A DNA stretch of 64,000 nt from an uncultured Isosphaeraceae bacterium. Lineage in GTDB: Bacteria > Planctomycetota > Planctomycetia > Isosphaerales > Isosphaeraceae. The notes beneath the pieces were generated by a model. The model was not told the DNA's origin. It ran no database searches and saw nothing but the letters and a program-made list of their open reading frames with translations. This document shows positions 7,887-17,275 of the stretch, piece after piece. A program made the position numbers and the translations under genes. Each line of letters opens with the position of its first letter. The first letter of the stretch is position 1. The stretch is from positions 62,001 through 126,000 of the forward strand of contig CAMFLR010000003.1 of NCBI GenBank assembly GCA_945957605.1, given 5' to 3'.

Positions 7887-9617
7887 CTAACGCGGCGGTG
7901 GGCTCGCCGTGCTTGCCTTCTTCTCCGTAGGAGCAACTGCCTCGCTCTTCTCATCCTTGAATTCCTCGGCAATGCGCGAACGAGCGTCAAGCGCCACCAC
8001 CTCACCTTCCTTCAAACCTTCGCGCACAGAAACCTGGAATTCATTCGAGTCGCCCACCGTCACTTCTCTACGTTCAATCGATTTAGGCATGAGCACAAAG
8101 GCATAGAATTTCCCCTTATGCTGGGCGACGGCCTGAATTGGAACCATCAGGGTGTCGGGCACTTCGCCTGCGAGAATCTTGGCCTCGGCCGACATTCCCG
8201 GGCGAATCTCTTCCTTGGGCATTTGCTCGATCGAGATCACGGTGCCGTATTCTTTCACACCGCCGCTCAACCAGCCTCGGTTCGAGTCCGCAAGCTGTGA
8301 AACTGTTTTCACGCGACCCCTGATAACCACGCTCGGAAACGCGTCGACACGAATCTCCGCATCCTGGCCGATCTTGATCTTCTTGATCAGCGACTCGTGA
8401 ATGCTCACCTTCACTTGCATGCTGTTCATGTCGGGAAGGCTGAAGATCTTCTGTCGCGCATAAACGGTTGCCCCTTCGCGAATCTGCCGGCTCGAGTCGT
8501 AGTAATAGTCGTTCGCGTAGGCAACGATTCCAGAAAGCCCAGCTTTGATAACGGTCTTTTCTTTCTGCCGCTGGTAGTCTTTGAGCTGCTGATCCTCAAT
8601 CGCAAACGTTGCCTTGGCCGACTCAAACTCGCTTACGGCCTTTGCAACCGAAGCCTTCGCCGTCGCTTTTGCCTGGTCAACTTTGGCACGCGACTGGTCG
8701 ACTTTCGACTTGTATTCAGTCGATTTCAATTTGTACTCAAACTTTTCCTTGACCATGAGCTTCGACTTCGCACCTTCCAGTTCGAGCGCAGTGCCCTCAT
8801 AGTTACTCTCCTTGGTGCGCAAGTCGCTCGGTGATTTGAAACCCTTGCGGACGAGGCCTTGAAACTGGTCGAGTTCGTTCTTGGCTTCGTTCAGCGACTT
8901 TGTTTTCAGGGCGATCGATCCCTTGATCTCGGCCGATTCGGCCACATAATCACCCTTTTGATATTTTTCGAGTGTCAGCTCACCAAGTTCGAGCTCAACC
9001 GTCGCCGCGATGATCTCACTTTCGCCCTTGTTTTTGGCGATTTCCAGCTCTTGTTGACTCGTCTCGATGCGCGTGGATGCTTGCTTTGACTTGATCTCTT
9101 GTTGAGCGATGTTCTTGTCGATTTCGGCTGAATCGAAGCGGCAAACGATCTCACCTTCCTCGACCTTGCTCCCTTCAGGCGTGAGTTGGATGATCTTATT
9201 TTGAAATCCACTCAATTCACAAACGCCATCGACCGTCTTGACGCTCTCCAGGTTGCCGCGCTCGGTCACGATGATCCGCAATGTGCCTCGCGTGACGAGC
9301 GAAGTCACCGGTTTGTCGCGGCTCGACGCTGCGCTTCCCCACGAATTGAACGCGTAGTACCCCACACCTACGACCGCCGTTGTGCAAACAAGTAGCACAA
9401 CGAGTCGCGTTAAGACACGGCGTTTACGGCCTCGCGAATGGGCTTGCACCACCGGCCGCTGGGGGTGGAGAGAGGGGACCAATGACATCTCCGGCGCCGG
9501 CGTCGACGGGGTCGGGCTGGACGGCTGGTCCGGGGAGGATCCGTTCGTCGCGGGCTCCGACGGGGTCGGGCGTTGAAGGGACGGGTTGTCCGTTGAAGGA
9601 TGGGATTCTTGCGTCAT
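7887..9617 (-). CDS. Periplasmic adaptor (membrane fusion) protein, MacA/HlyD-like
   Basis: A 576-residue adaptor linking an inner-membrane permease to an outer-membrane channel. Residues 1-67 are a Pro/Ser/Thr-rich, presumably cytosolic tail ending in a basic patch (SRGRKRR). One membrane span lies at about 68-90. Lipoyl-like half motifs surround a long coiled-coil hairpin (about 165-345, rich in K, E, A, Q), and beta-barrel and membrane-proximal domains follow (for example IRPGMSAEAKILAGEVPDTL). The start at 9617 has a GGGGT ribosome-like site. It lies 194 nt inside the end of the upstream TolC-like gene in another frame. An internal ATG at 9488 would shorten, but not remove, the overlap. 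Confidence 0.88.
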   Translation of the reverse strand: MTQESHPSTDNPSLQRPTPSEPATNGSSPDQPSSPTPSTPAPEMSLVPSLHPQRPVVQAHSRGRKRRVLTRLVVLLVCTTAVVGVGYYAFNSWGSAASSRDKPVTSLVTRGTLRIIVTERGNLESVKTVDGVCELSGFQNKIIQLTPEGSKVEEGEIVCRFDSAEIDKNIAQQEIKSKQASTRIETSQQELEIAKNKGESEIIAATVELELGELTLEKYQKGDYVAESAEIKGSIALKTKSLNEAKNELDQFQGLVRKGFKSPSDLRTKESNYEGTALELEGAKSKLMVKEKFEYKLKSTEYKSKVDQSRAKVDQAKATAKASVAKAVSEFESAKATFAIEDQQLKDYQRQKEKTVIKAGLSGIVAYANDYYYDSSRQIREGATVYARQKIFSLPDMNSMQVKVSIHESLIKKIKIGQDAEIRVDAFPSVVIRGRVKTVSQLADSNRGWLSGGVKEYGTVISIEQMPKEEIRPGMSAEAKILAGEVPDTLMVPIQAVAQHKGKFYAFVLMPKSIERREVTVGDSNEFQVSVREGLKEGEVVALDARSRIAEEFKDEKSEAVAPTEKKASTASPPPR

Positions 9618-11853
9618 TTGTCCATACCCCGTCGACGTCGATGTTCATAATGTCGAGATCGGCAAATAGATCAATGCGTTGCGACTCGTACAAGATCCAG
9701 TTGCCAATGAGCTGGTTCTTGGCGGACAGCAAGTTATTAAGCGCGTTAGCAAGATTCAAACCTGCACTGCCGCTCGCGTTCCCGCCGACGTTCGTCCGCG
9801 CTTGGTATTCCACGTTGTCGAGCTGCCGCGCCGCGATGAGCAACTGTTCGCGGTTGATATCAAACTGTCGACGTGCAAGGTTGAGTTGTCGCATGTCGAG
9901 TCGAATGGTCTGCACAATCTGGTCGTGAACCAGCATGTAGTTTCGCCGGGACCTTTGGAACAGAATCTGGTTCTGCCGATAACCGTTGCGCTGAGCCCGG
10001 CGATTGATCGGGGCATCAAAGCGCAAACCAATGACGTTTGCGCTTTGATGAGCAGAGAAAGCGAAGATTCCCAGGTGGTTTGGCGGCGTAGCCAGGGTTC
10101 CATTGTCGTACACGCTAAGGCCGGCAAGCAACTGGTTGCCGGCGACCTCGACGTTTCGCCACGCGTCTGTCGCTTGTCCCTTGGCGTTCATCAGATCGAG
10201 ACGATTCGCCAGAGCGATCGAGATCGCCTGTTCGACCGTAATGTCGACCATTTTTAACTCGATCAAGTAGACACGCACCTGTGTCTGGATAACAAATAAT
10301 TCGGAAAGGCGGGCACGAAATTCACGGCCGACGAAATCTTGCTGCAGAGTTACCCAGGCCGCTTCGTGATCCGCGGTGTCGAGTTTTGCGATATATTCTT
10401 CGACCTTTTTAATATTCGAATCCAATAATGTTAATGCATTCTTGTAATCTTTCTCGAGCACATCGGCCAGAGCACCTTGTCTCTGATCGCTTGCTTTTTC
10501 GTCGTCCTCAAGCAGACCGACCCCGTCCTTGTCGCGAGCCTTGCGCTCTTGTAACTGCGTCTTCCAGCGACCGAGTTCATCGTTTAACGTCGTCGCGACT
10601 TCACGAAGCTGCTGAAACTGATCGCGCAACTTCTTGGCCGCTTCGGCCATTACCGGCTTCTCGGGCTTTCCTTCGTATTGCAGCAGCGCGAGATATAGCT
10701 TGTCGCTTTCAGTTCGCAACGTATCGAGTCGCGGATCGTTCAGCACAAACTGGTCGAGAATCTTTTCATCAACCTTGACGGGGAAGTCGGCAGGAAGGCC
10801 AAGCGAACCAATACGGTAAAGGTCGAGCTGAGTTTGATAGGACGCTTCCAAGCCGAGCATTGAATTGCGAGCGACCTGATACGTTTGGGCTGCGACATCG
10901 CGGTCAATCGGATTATAAATTCCCGCTTGTACGAGTGCGTTGTACTCATCGAGATTGCGCTTGGCTGAATCAATCTGATTTTGCTGGTTACGAATTTGCT
11001 GGAGTTGGCTGAGCAGTTGGAGATAACTCGTCACCGTGCTCGTGTAAAACGTGCGGCGGTAATGCGCAAAGATGCGGACCGTGTACAGCGTGGCGCGTTC
11101 TACGAGCGAGAGCGGTTGCGTGAAGTTGCGAGCCCAGGCGCCTTGCAGGAGCGGTTGAGTGAAGCTGTATGATAGTCCCGAAGTGACCGTCTGAAACCCT
11201 TTGCCGCTGTACTCGAAGACGAGCGAGTTCGCGAAGTTCACCACCAGATTCGCGCCGGTGTAGAACGTCCAATTTACGCCGTCTGTTGTCAACAGTTGTA
11301 ACTGTGTACTCGCGTTTTTGTTTGCACCGAAGTTGCGATACTGCGTCGACTGATTACCGAAAAATTGCGGGAAGAACTGGAAGCGCGATAGCGTGAGCGA
11401 GAGCGCCTGAAGGTAGACGTTCTCGACCTGCGTTTGATAGTCGCGATTGTTTTTGAGTGCCAGCGTCATCGCCATCGGCACGTCGAGCTTCACCTGGCCG
11501 TCGCTGTCACGCGGAATCGAATCCATCCATTTGAGATTCTCGATTTGCGCCGTGCCGCGCTTTTTCCAGCCGTGGAACTCAAACGGACTTATCGCAGAAA
11601 CCTGAAAATTTCGGGAAGCCGGGTCGTCGGGAATGAGCGGATAATGATTGGGATCGTTGACGTCGCCGATACGCGAGTTCGGGTCGGCCTCGACGGCGCG
11701 CTGAGGCACACGCCACCGCCAATCGAGGTCGCGTTCAGCCTCGATTCGGTACACATCGCGGTCGGCGAAGTTACGATAATACTTACGCGTACAACCGCAA
11801 AACGCGACTAGCAACGCAGTAATGATCGTGGCATTACGCAGCAGCGTTCGCAT
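9424..11853 (-). CDS. TolC-family outer-membrane efflux lipoprotein
   Basis: An 809-residue TolC-like channel, far longer than the usual 450-500. The N-terminus is a lipoprotein-type signal (LLRNATIITALLVAFCGC) with Cys21 as likely lipid site. Typical OEP features are the long helices rich in Q, N, R and L, repeated S/A-x-x-Q-L segments, and strands such as NFANSLVFEYSGKGFQTV and YSFTQPLLQGAWARNF. An inserted, charged helical region of roughly residues 370-500 accounts for part of the extra length. The C-terminal 60 residues are Pro/Gly/Asp-rich and overlap the start of the adaptor gene. It heads the efflux operon, which continues into the adaptor and the permease. Confidence 0.88.
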   Translation of the reverse strand: MRTLLRNATIITALLVAFCGCTRKYYRNFADRDVYRIEAERDLDWRWRVPQRAVEADPNSRIGDVNDPNHYPLIPDDPASRNFQVSAISPFEFHGWKKRGTAQIENLKWMDSIPRDSDGQVKLDVPMAMTLALKNNRDYQTQVENVYLQALSLTLSRFQFFPQFFGNQSTQYRNFGANKNASTQLQLLTTDGVNWTFYTGANLVVNFANSLVFEYSGKGFQTVTSGLSYSFTQPLLQGAWARNFTQPLSLVERATLYTVRIFAHYRRTFYTSTVTSYLQLLSQLQQIRNQQNQIDSAKRNLDEYNALVQAGIYNPIDRDVAAQTYQVARNSMLGLEASYQTQLDLYRIGSLGLPADFPVKVDEKILDQFVLNDPRLDTLRTESDKLYLALLQYEGKPEKPVMAEAAKKLRDQFQQLREVATTLNDELGRWKTQLQERKARDKDGVGLLEDDEKASDQRQGALADVLEKDYKNALTLLDSNIKKVEEYIAKLDTADHEAAWVTLQQDFVGREFRARLSELFVIQTQVRVYLIELKMVDITVEQAISIALANRLDLMNAKGQATDAWRNVEVAGNQLLAGLSVYDNGTLATPPNHLGIFAFSAHQSANVIGLRFDAPINRRAQRNGYRQNQILFQRSRRNYMLVHDQIVQTIRLDMRQLNLARRQFDINREQLLIAARQLDNVEYQARTNVGGNASGSAGLNLANALNNLLSAKNQLIGNWILYESQRIDLFADLDIMNIDVDGVWTNDARIPSFNGQPVPSTPDPVGARDERILPGPAVQPDPVDAGAGDVIGPLSPPPAAGGASPFARP

Positions 11854-12157
11854 TCACCTGGCTCCGACCCCAGACAGACCCGCCATAGGCGAAGTCGCCG
11901 ATGTCGCAAAGACCATCCTTGGTCTAATGACATCTGTCTGACGGCGGAGTATATCAGTCAGGCGATTGCCGACCTAGCCCAATTCATTAGGGGTTTATCA
12001 CAAAATTGTTGGGCAGAAGTCTAATCTTGACGCATCTGGCTCGATTGATCGCGATCCAAACAAAGAGCCCTTCAGAAGCGGCCGTCGCGTCCGTGTCAAA
12101 TACAGGGCGCGGCGACTGCTGAACTGAAGGGCAACCAAGACTTACGACGATTGACTA
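11854..12157. other. Intergenic region upstream of the efflux operon
   Basis: About 300 nt between the start of the TolC-like gene and the hairpin after the Ig-repeat gene. It must carry the efflux promoter on the minus strand. A TATACT (minus strand, 11949-11954) could be a -10 box, but no convincing -35 is spaced correctly. A 9-bp inverted repeat (12067-12075 with 12124-12132) has a 48-nt loop. I see no gene. Confidence 0.4.
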
Positions 12158-12186
12158 CGCGGCGCACCTTGCGAGCGTGCGCCGCG
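12158..12186 (-). terminator. Hairpin downstream of the Ig-repeat gene
   Basis: CGCGGCGCAC (12158-12167) and GTGCGCCGCG (12177-12186) form a perfect 10-bp stem with a 9-nt loop, 7 nt beyond the stop codon at 12194. There is no T tract, so it may stabilise the 3' end or assist termination and is not a classic rho-independent terminator. Confidence 0.4.
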
Positions 12187-12193
12187 AGATCGA

Positions 12194-15100
12194 TCAGGCA
12201 CCGACGATGACCTGGCTCACGGCCGTCGAGGTGCTGGTGACATAGTCGGTGTTACCGACATAGACCGCTGTGATCGAGTGCGGCGATCCGAGCGCAGTCA
12301 GCGAGGAGGTGCTGAAGGTCGCCACGCCCGAACCGTCGAGCGTGCCGGTACCGATCACGGTCGCACCGTCAAGGAAGTTCACGGTACCCGTCGCAACCCC
12401 GCCGCCGGGCGCCGTGACCGCGACGGTCGCGGTGAACGTGACCGACTGGCCTTCGTTCGCTGGGTTCAGGCTCGAAACGAGAGACGTCGTGGTATCGGCG
12501 GCGTTCACAACCTGCGAAACAGCCGTCGAGGTGCTGGTGGCGAAGTTCGTATCACCGACATACACCGCGGTGATCGAATGCGGCGAGGCACCCGCGGTCA
12601 GCGAAGTCGTGGAGAAGGTGGCGACGCCCGAACCGTCGAGCGTTCCGGTACCGATCACGGTCGCACCATCAAGGAAGTTGACGGTGCCGGTCGCGGTTCC
12701 GGTGCCCGGCGAAGTCGTGGAGACAGTCGCGGTGAACGTGACAGACTGACCCGTCACGCTCGGGTTAACGCTCGACTCGACCGCGGTGCTCGTGGCGGCC
12801 TGATTCACAGTCTGCGACACAGCGGTCGAGGTGCTGGTCGTGAAATCGGTGTCGCCGACATACACCGCGGTGATCGAATGCGGCGAGCCTGCAACATCAA
12901 GCGCGCCCGTGGTGAAGGTGGCGACACCCGAACCATCGAGCGTTCCGGTACCGATCACCGTCGCGCCGTCGAGGAAGTTGACGGTGCCCGTCGGCGTTCC
13001 GGAACCGGGTGAGGTTGCGGTGACGGTCGCGGTGAAGGTGACCGATTCACCCGAAACGCTCGGGTTGACGCTGGAGACGAGCGCGGTGCTCGTCGCCGCC
13101 TGATTGACGACCTGCGACACGGCGGTCGAGGTGCTGGTGGTGAAGTTGGCGTCGCCAACGTACTCAGCCGTAATCGAGTGCGGCGAGCCGGAGACACTCA
13201 GCGTGCTCGTGGTAAGGGTTGCGACGCCCGAGCCGTCGAGCGTGCCGACGCCGATGACGGTACCGCCGTCAAGGAAGTCGACAGTGCCCGTCGGCGTGCC
13301 CGCACCCGGCGCACTCGCGGTGACGGTCGCAGTGAAGGTGACCGACTCACCCGAAACGCTCGGGTTAGTGCCAGAGACCAGAGCCGTGCTGGTGGCGGCC
13401 TGGTTGACGACCTGCGACACAGCGGTCGAGGTGCTGGTGGCGAAGTTGGTGTCACCGACATACACAGCCGTGATCGAGTGCGGCGAGCCGGCGATGTCGA
13501 GCGAGCTGGTGCTGAAGGTTGCCACACCCGTCCCGTCGAGCGTGCCGGTGCCAATCACCGTGGCGCCGTCGAGGAAGTTGACGGTGCCTGTCGCTGTGCC
13601 AGTGCCCGGCGCGGTGGTCGTGACGGTCGCTGTGAACGTGACCGACTGACCCACAACGCTCGGATTGGCGCTGGAGACGAGCGCGGTGCTCGTCGCGGCC
13701 TGGTTGACGACCTGCGACACGGCGGTCGAGGTGCTGGTGGTGAAGTCGGTGTCACCGACATACACCGCGGTGATCGAGTGCGGCGAACCAGCAACGTCGA
13801 GCGAGCTGGTGCTGAAGGTCGCGTTACCCGTCCCGTCGAGCGTGCCCGTGCCGATCACGGTGGCGCCGTCCAGGAAGTTGACCGTGCCGGTCGGCGTTCC
13901 GGTGCCCGGAGTGGTCGCACTGACGGTCGCGGTGAAGGTGACCGATTCACCAGACACACTCGGGTTGGCGCTGGAAATCAACTGCGTGCTGGTGGCAGCC
14001 TGGTTGACAGCCTGCGAAACAGCGGTCGAGGTGCTGGTGGCGAAGTCGGTATCACCGACATACACCGCGGTGATCGAGTGCGGCGAGCCAGCAACATCGA
14101 GCGCGCTCGTGCTGAAGGTCGCAACACCCGTCCCGTCAAGCGTTCCCGTGCCGAGCACGGTCGCACCGTCGAGGAAGTTCACCGTACCGGTGGGCGTACC
14201 AGTTCCGGGCGACGTGGCGGCAACGGTCGCAGTGAACGTCACGGTCTCACCCGAAACGCTCGGGTTCGTATCCGACGTCAGGGTCGTCGTGGTGCTGGCC
14301 TGATTCACCACTTGCGACACGGCCGGCGAGGTGCTGGTCGTGAAGTTTGTGTCACCGACGTAGACCGCGGTGATCGAGTGCGGCGAGCCAGCAACGTCGA
14401 GCGAGCTCGTGCTGAAGGTTGCGACGCCCGTTCCATCGAGCGTGCCGGTGCCGATCACCGTCGCGCCGTCGAGGAAGTTCACCGTGCCGGTGGGAATACC
14501 GGTTGCCGGCGAAGCTGCCGTGACCGTGGCGGTGAAGGTGACCGATTCACCCGAAACGCTGGGATTGGCGCTCGAGACGAGTGCGGTGCTCGAAGAGGCT
14601 TGGTTCACGACCTGCGACACAGCGGTCGAGGTGCTCGTGGCGAAGCCAGTGTCGCCAACGTACACGGCCGTGATCGAGTGCGGCGAGCCGGCGATGTCGA
14701 GCGCGTCAGTCGTGAACGTTGCTGCGCCAGTGGCGTCGAGCGTACCCGTACCGATGATCATCGCGCCGTCGAGGAAGTTCACGCTCCCCGTCGGCGTTCC
14801 CGCGCCAGGAGCCGTTGCCGTAACCGTCGCGGTGAAGGTCACAGGCTGGCCCGAGACGCTCGGGTTCGCGTCGGCGACCAGGGCGGTCGAGGTCGCAGCC
14901 TGGTTGACGGTCTGCGAGATTGCCGGCGAGGTGCTCGTGCTGTAGTTCGCGTCACCCACGTAGACCGCGGTGATCGAATGCGGCGAGCCCGCCACGTCGA
15001 GCGTGCTGATGGTCAAGGTCGCGACGCCCGTGCCGTTGAGCGTGCCCGTGCCGATGTTCGTGCTACCGTCGAAGAAGTTCACCGTGCCCGTCGGGACAGG

Positions 15101-17275
15101 GCCCGTGAGGACCGGAATCACCGTCGCCGTGAAGGTGACGGGCTGGCCCGTAACGCTCGGGTTGGCGTCCGCAGTCACCGTGGTGTTGGTGGCGGCGGTT
15201 TGATTCACGACCTGCGAAACAGCCGGCGACGTGCTGGTGGTGAAGTTGGTATCGCCCACGTAAACCGCGGTGATCGAGTGCGGCGAACCGGCGATGTCGA
15301 GCGTGCTGACGGTCAAGGTCGCGACACCCGTACCGTCGAGCGTGCCGCTGCCGAGGCTCGTGCTGCCGTCAAAGAAGTTCACCGTACCCGTCGGCGTTCC
15401 ACCGCCAGGCGTGGTCGCAGTCACGGTCGCCGTGAAGATGACCGGCTGATTCACGCCGCTCGGATTGGCGCTCGACGTCAGCGCTGTGCTGGTCGCAGCC
15501 TGGCCGACCGTTTGCGAAACCGGCGTCGAGGCGCTCGTGGCGAAATTCGTATCACCCGTGTAAACCGCGGTGATCGAATGCGGCGAACCGCTCACGCTCA
15601 ACGATCCGATGCTCAACGTCGCGATACCCGAGGCATCAAGTGCGACCGTGCCGAGGTTGGTATCGCCGTCGAAGAAGTTCACCGATCCCGTGGGCGTGCC
15701 TGTGCCTGGCGATGTCGCGGTGACGGTCGCCGTGAAGGTGACCGACTGTCCCGACACGCTCGGGTTGGCGCTCGACGTCAACGCGGTTGCGGTCGACGCC
15801 TGATTGACGGCCTGCGAAAGCGCGGTCGAAGTGCTGGGAGCGTAGTTCGAGTTGCCCGCATAAACCGCGGTGATCGAGTGCGGCGAGCCCGTGACTCCGA
15901 GTGAGTCGAGCGTCAACGTCGCGACGCCCGTGGCGCTGAGAGTTCCGGTGCCGAGGTTCGTGCTGCCGTCGAAGAAGTTCACCGTACCCGTCGGCGTTCC
16001 ACCGCCAGGCGTAACTGCCGCAACGGTCGCCGTGAAGGTCACCGGCTGACCAGAGACGCTCGGGTTCGCGCTCGACGTGAGCGAGGTCATGGTTGCGGAC
16101 TGATTAACCGCAAGGCTGCCCTGTGCGTTCGACGGGAAGAACGAACGGTCGCCGGTGAAGAACGCGAAGACCGATCCGGTCTGACCAACCGACTCAGAAA
16201 GCGTGATGCCCGTCAGCGACGCCACGCCGGTCGAATCGGTGAAGGCCGAGCCGACGAACGCGCCATCGACGATGAAGCTCACTTCACGACCGGCCACAGC
16301 ACCCTTCGGGCTGGTCAGCGTCGCGACCACAGTGGCGATTCCGCCAAACGTGTTCGACGCCGCGACATTGCTCAGCGTTGATGCGCTCCGGGTGATCGTC
16401 AGGTTGGGAGGAACGAGGCCAATCGAATTGGCGTTCTTCGCGACGACTCCCTGAGGACCGAACAGGCCGTCGGAATCGAGAATGGCCTGGTCGAAGGTGT
16501 CGATTGCCGCGTTGAGGCTCGTCAGCGCTGTGGCGCTGTCTTGACCCTGAATCGCCGCGGCCGCGAACTCGAGACCCGTCACCGCCTGATCCATCTTGTT
16601 CGAGATGTTCGGGTGAATGACGTAGAGACCAGCGTAAACCGCGCTGCGGTATGCCTGCGCTTCAGCGTCGAGTGTGGCGGCGGCTTGCGTCGAGTTGATC
16701 GTCGACGAGTTGAGGCCGTTCGACAGGTCCGTCAGGCTTTGCTGGAAGATCTTGGTGACGTTCACATAAGCACTTAATGTCGTGCCCAGTGAGTAGATCG
16801 GACCACTGACCAGCGAGTCGATTCCCGCGGCCGCCTGCGATTGGAACGTGGAATTATCGATCAACCCAACCGTGTTCTGCTGGTTGAGCGACGACATCTG
16901 CGCGATCATCCGCTGTCCCTGCAGCTTGAGCAGCATGTCGATGTTCTTGTAGCGGGGCAGAAGCTGCTGATCGACGTTCTGGTAGTAGCTCACAACCAGA
17001 CTCTCGACTTCGCTGACGAAGCCGTTGCCATTGACGGCGCCTGATTGAAGATCGGCGAGCGGCCCAGAGGTGAGCTGCGCGTCGAGCGCGTTGACCATCG
17101 TGTTGATCACCGCCTTCGACGTGTCCTTGCCGTGAGCCATCTGGTTGAGCAGACCCGAAAGCGACGGCCCAACGAAAGTCGCGGCCGGCAAGCGGCGATC
17201 TTCGAGGCAGTCGACATGGAACAGCGGACCACGCCGCATGGACTTGCGCCTGCTCTTGCTTCGCTCGAACTTCAT
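12194..17275 (-). CDS. Giant Ig-like repeat surface protein
   Basis: A 1693-residue protein, probably secreted or cell-surface. The first 20 residues are strongly basic, then VDCLEDRRLPAATF appears at about residue 22-35, a motif recurring near the N-terminus of planctomycete extracellular proteins; no classical signal peptide is seen. Residues about 35-290 are helical and rich in Asn, Gln, Ser and Ala. One divergent Ig-like domain (about 290-390) is followed by 13 near-identical domains of about 100 residues. Each contains PSVSGxxVTFTATV, GTPTGTVNFLDG, TGTLDGTGVATF and SPHSITAVYVGD, as in the bacterial Ig-like group 3 family (Big_3_5). The protein ends soon after the last repeat (SQVIVGA), with no visible PEP-CTERM, LPXTG or membrane anchor. 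Function is probably adhesion or a structural stalk. Confidence 0.9.
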   Translation of the reverse strand: MKFERSKSRRKSMRRGPLFHVDCLEDRRLPAATFVGPSLSGLLNQMAHGKDTSKAVINTMVNALDAQLTSGPLADLQSGAVNGNGFVSEVESLVVSYYQNVDQQLLPRYKNIDMLLKLQGQRMIAQMSSLNQQNTVGLIDNSTFQSQAAAGIDSLVSGPIYSLGTTLSAYVNVTKIFQQSLTDLSNGLNSSTINSTQAAATLDAEAQAYRSAVYAGLYVIHPNISNKMDQAVTGLEFAAAAIQGQDSATALTSLNAAIDTFDQAILDSDGLFGPQGVVAKNANSIGLVPPNLTITRSASTLSNVAASNTFGGIATVVATLTSPKGAVAGREVSFIVDGAFVGSAFTDSTGVASLTGITLSESVGQTGSVFAFFTGDRSFFPSNAQGSLAVNQSATMTSLTSSANPSVSGQPVTFTATVAAVTPGGGTPTGTVNFFDGSTNLGTGTLSATGVATLTLDSLGVTGSPHSITAVYAGNSNYAPSTSTALSQAVNQASTATALTSSANPSVSGQSVTFTATVTATSPGTGTPTGSVNFFDGDTNLGTVALDASGIATLSIGSLSVSGSPHSITAVYTGDTNFATSASTPVSQTVGQAATSTALTSSANPSGVNQPVIFTATVTATTPGGGTPTGTVNFFDGSTSLGSGTLDGTGVATLTVSTLDIAGSPHSITAVYVGDTNFTTSTSPAVSQVVNQTAATNTTVTADANPSVTGQPVTFTATVIPVLTGPVPTGTVNFFDGSTNIGTGTLNGTGVATLTISTLDVAGSPHSITAVYVGDANYSTSTSPAISQTVNQAATSTALVADANPSVSGQPVTFTATVTATAPGAGTPTGSVNFLDGAMIIGTGTLDATGAATFTTDALDIAGSPHSITAVYVGDTGFATSTSTAVSQVVNQASSSTALVSSANPSVSGESVTFTATVTAASPATGIPTGTVNFLDGATVIGTGTLDGTGVATFSTSSLDVAGSPHSITAVYVGDTNFTTSTSPAVSQVVNQASTTTTLTSDTNPSVSGETVTFTATVAATSPGTGTPTGTVNFLDGATVLGTGTLDGTGVATFSTSALDVAGSPHSITAVYVGDTDFATSTSTAVSQAVNQAATSTQLISSANPSVSGESVTFTATVSATTPGTGTPTGTVNFLDGATVIGTGTLDGTGNATFSTSSLDVAGSPHSITAVYVGDTDFTTSTSTAVSQVVNQAATSTALVSSANPSVVGQSVTFTATVTTTAPGTGTATGTVNFLDGATVIGTGTLDGTGVATFSTSSLDIAGSPHSITAVYVGDTNFATSTSTAVSQVVNQAATSTALVSGTNPSVSGESVTFTATVTASAPGAGTPTGTVDFLDGGTVIGVGTLDGSGVATLTTSTLSVSGSPHSITAEYVGDANFTTSTSTAVSQVVNQAATSTALVSSVNPSVSGESVTFTATVTATSPGSGTPTGTVNFLDGATVIGTGTLDGSGVATFTTGALDVAGSPHSITAVYVGDTDFTTSTSTAVSQTVNQAATSTAVESSVNPSVTGQSVTFTATVSTTSPGTGTATGTVNFLDGATVIGTGTLDGSGVATFSTTSLTAGASPHSITAVYVGDTNFATSTSTAVSQVVNAADTTTSLVSSLNPANEGQSVTFTATVAVTAPGGGVATGTVNFLDGATVIGTGTLDGSGVATFSTSSLTALGSPHSITAVYVGNTDYVTSTSTAVSQVIVGA
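12200..16095 (-). repeat. Thirteen tandem 300-bp coding repeats
   Basis: The landmark GTGATCGAGTGCGGCGA, with a few base changes, begins at 12270 and recurs every 300 bp up to 15870, thirteen copies with no drift. One unit (around 15000-15250) has an extra residue and a missing residue that cancel out. The copies encode the Ig-like domains of the surrounding gene and are similar at DNA level, most strongly in the middle and C-terminal units. Confidence 0.95.

Noticed and set aside
13178-15904. A 908-codon plus-strand frame inside the Ig-repeat gene
   Set aside because: It is antisense to the repeats and stays open only because the 300-bp unit lacks stops in that frame; its composition is Arg/Gly/Asp noise repeated every 100 codons.
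12200-16095. Possible CRISPR array from regular repeat spacing
   Set aside because: The 300-bp unit is fully coding and encodes Ig-like domains; there are no short repeats with unique spacers.
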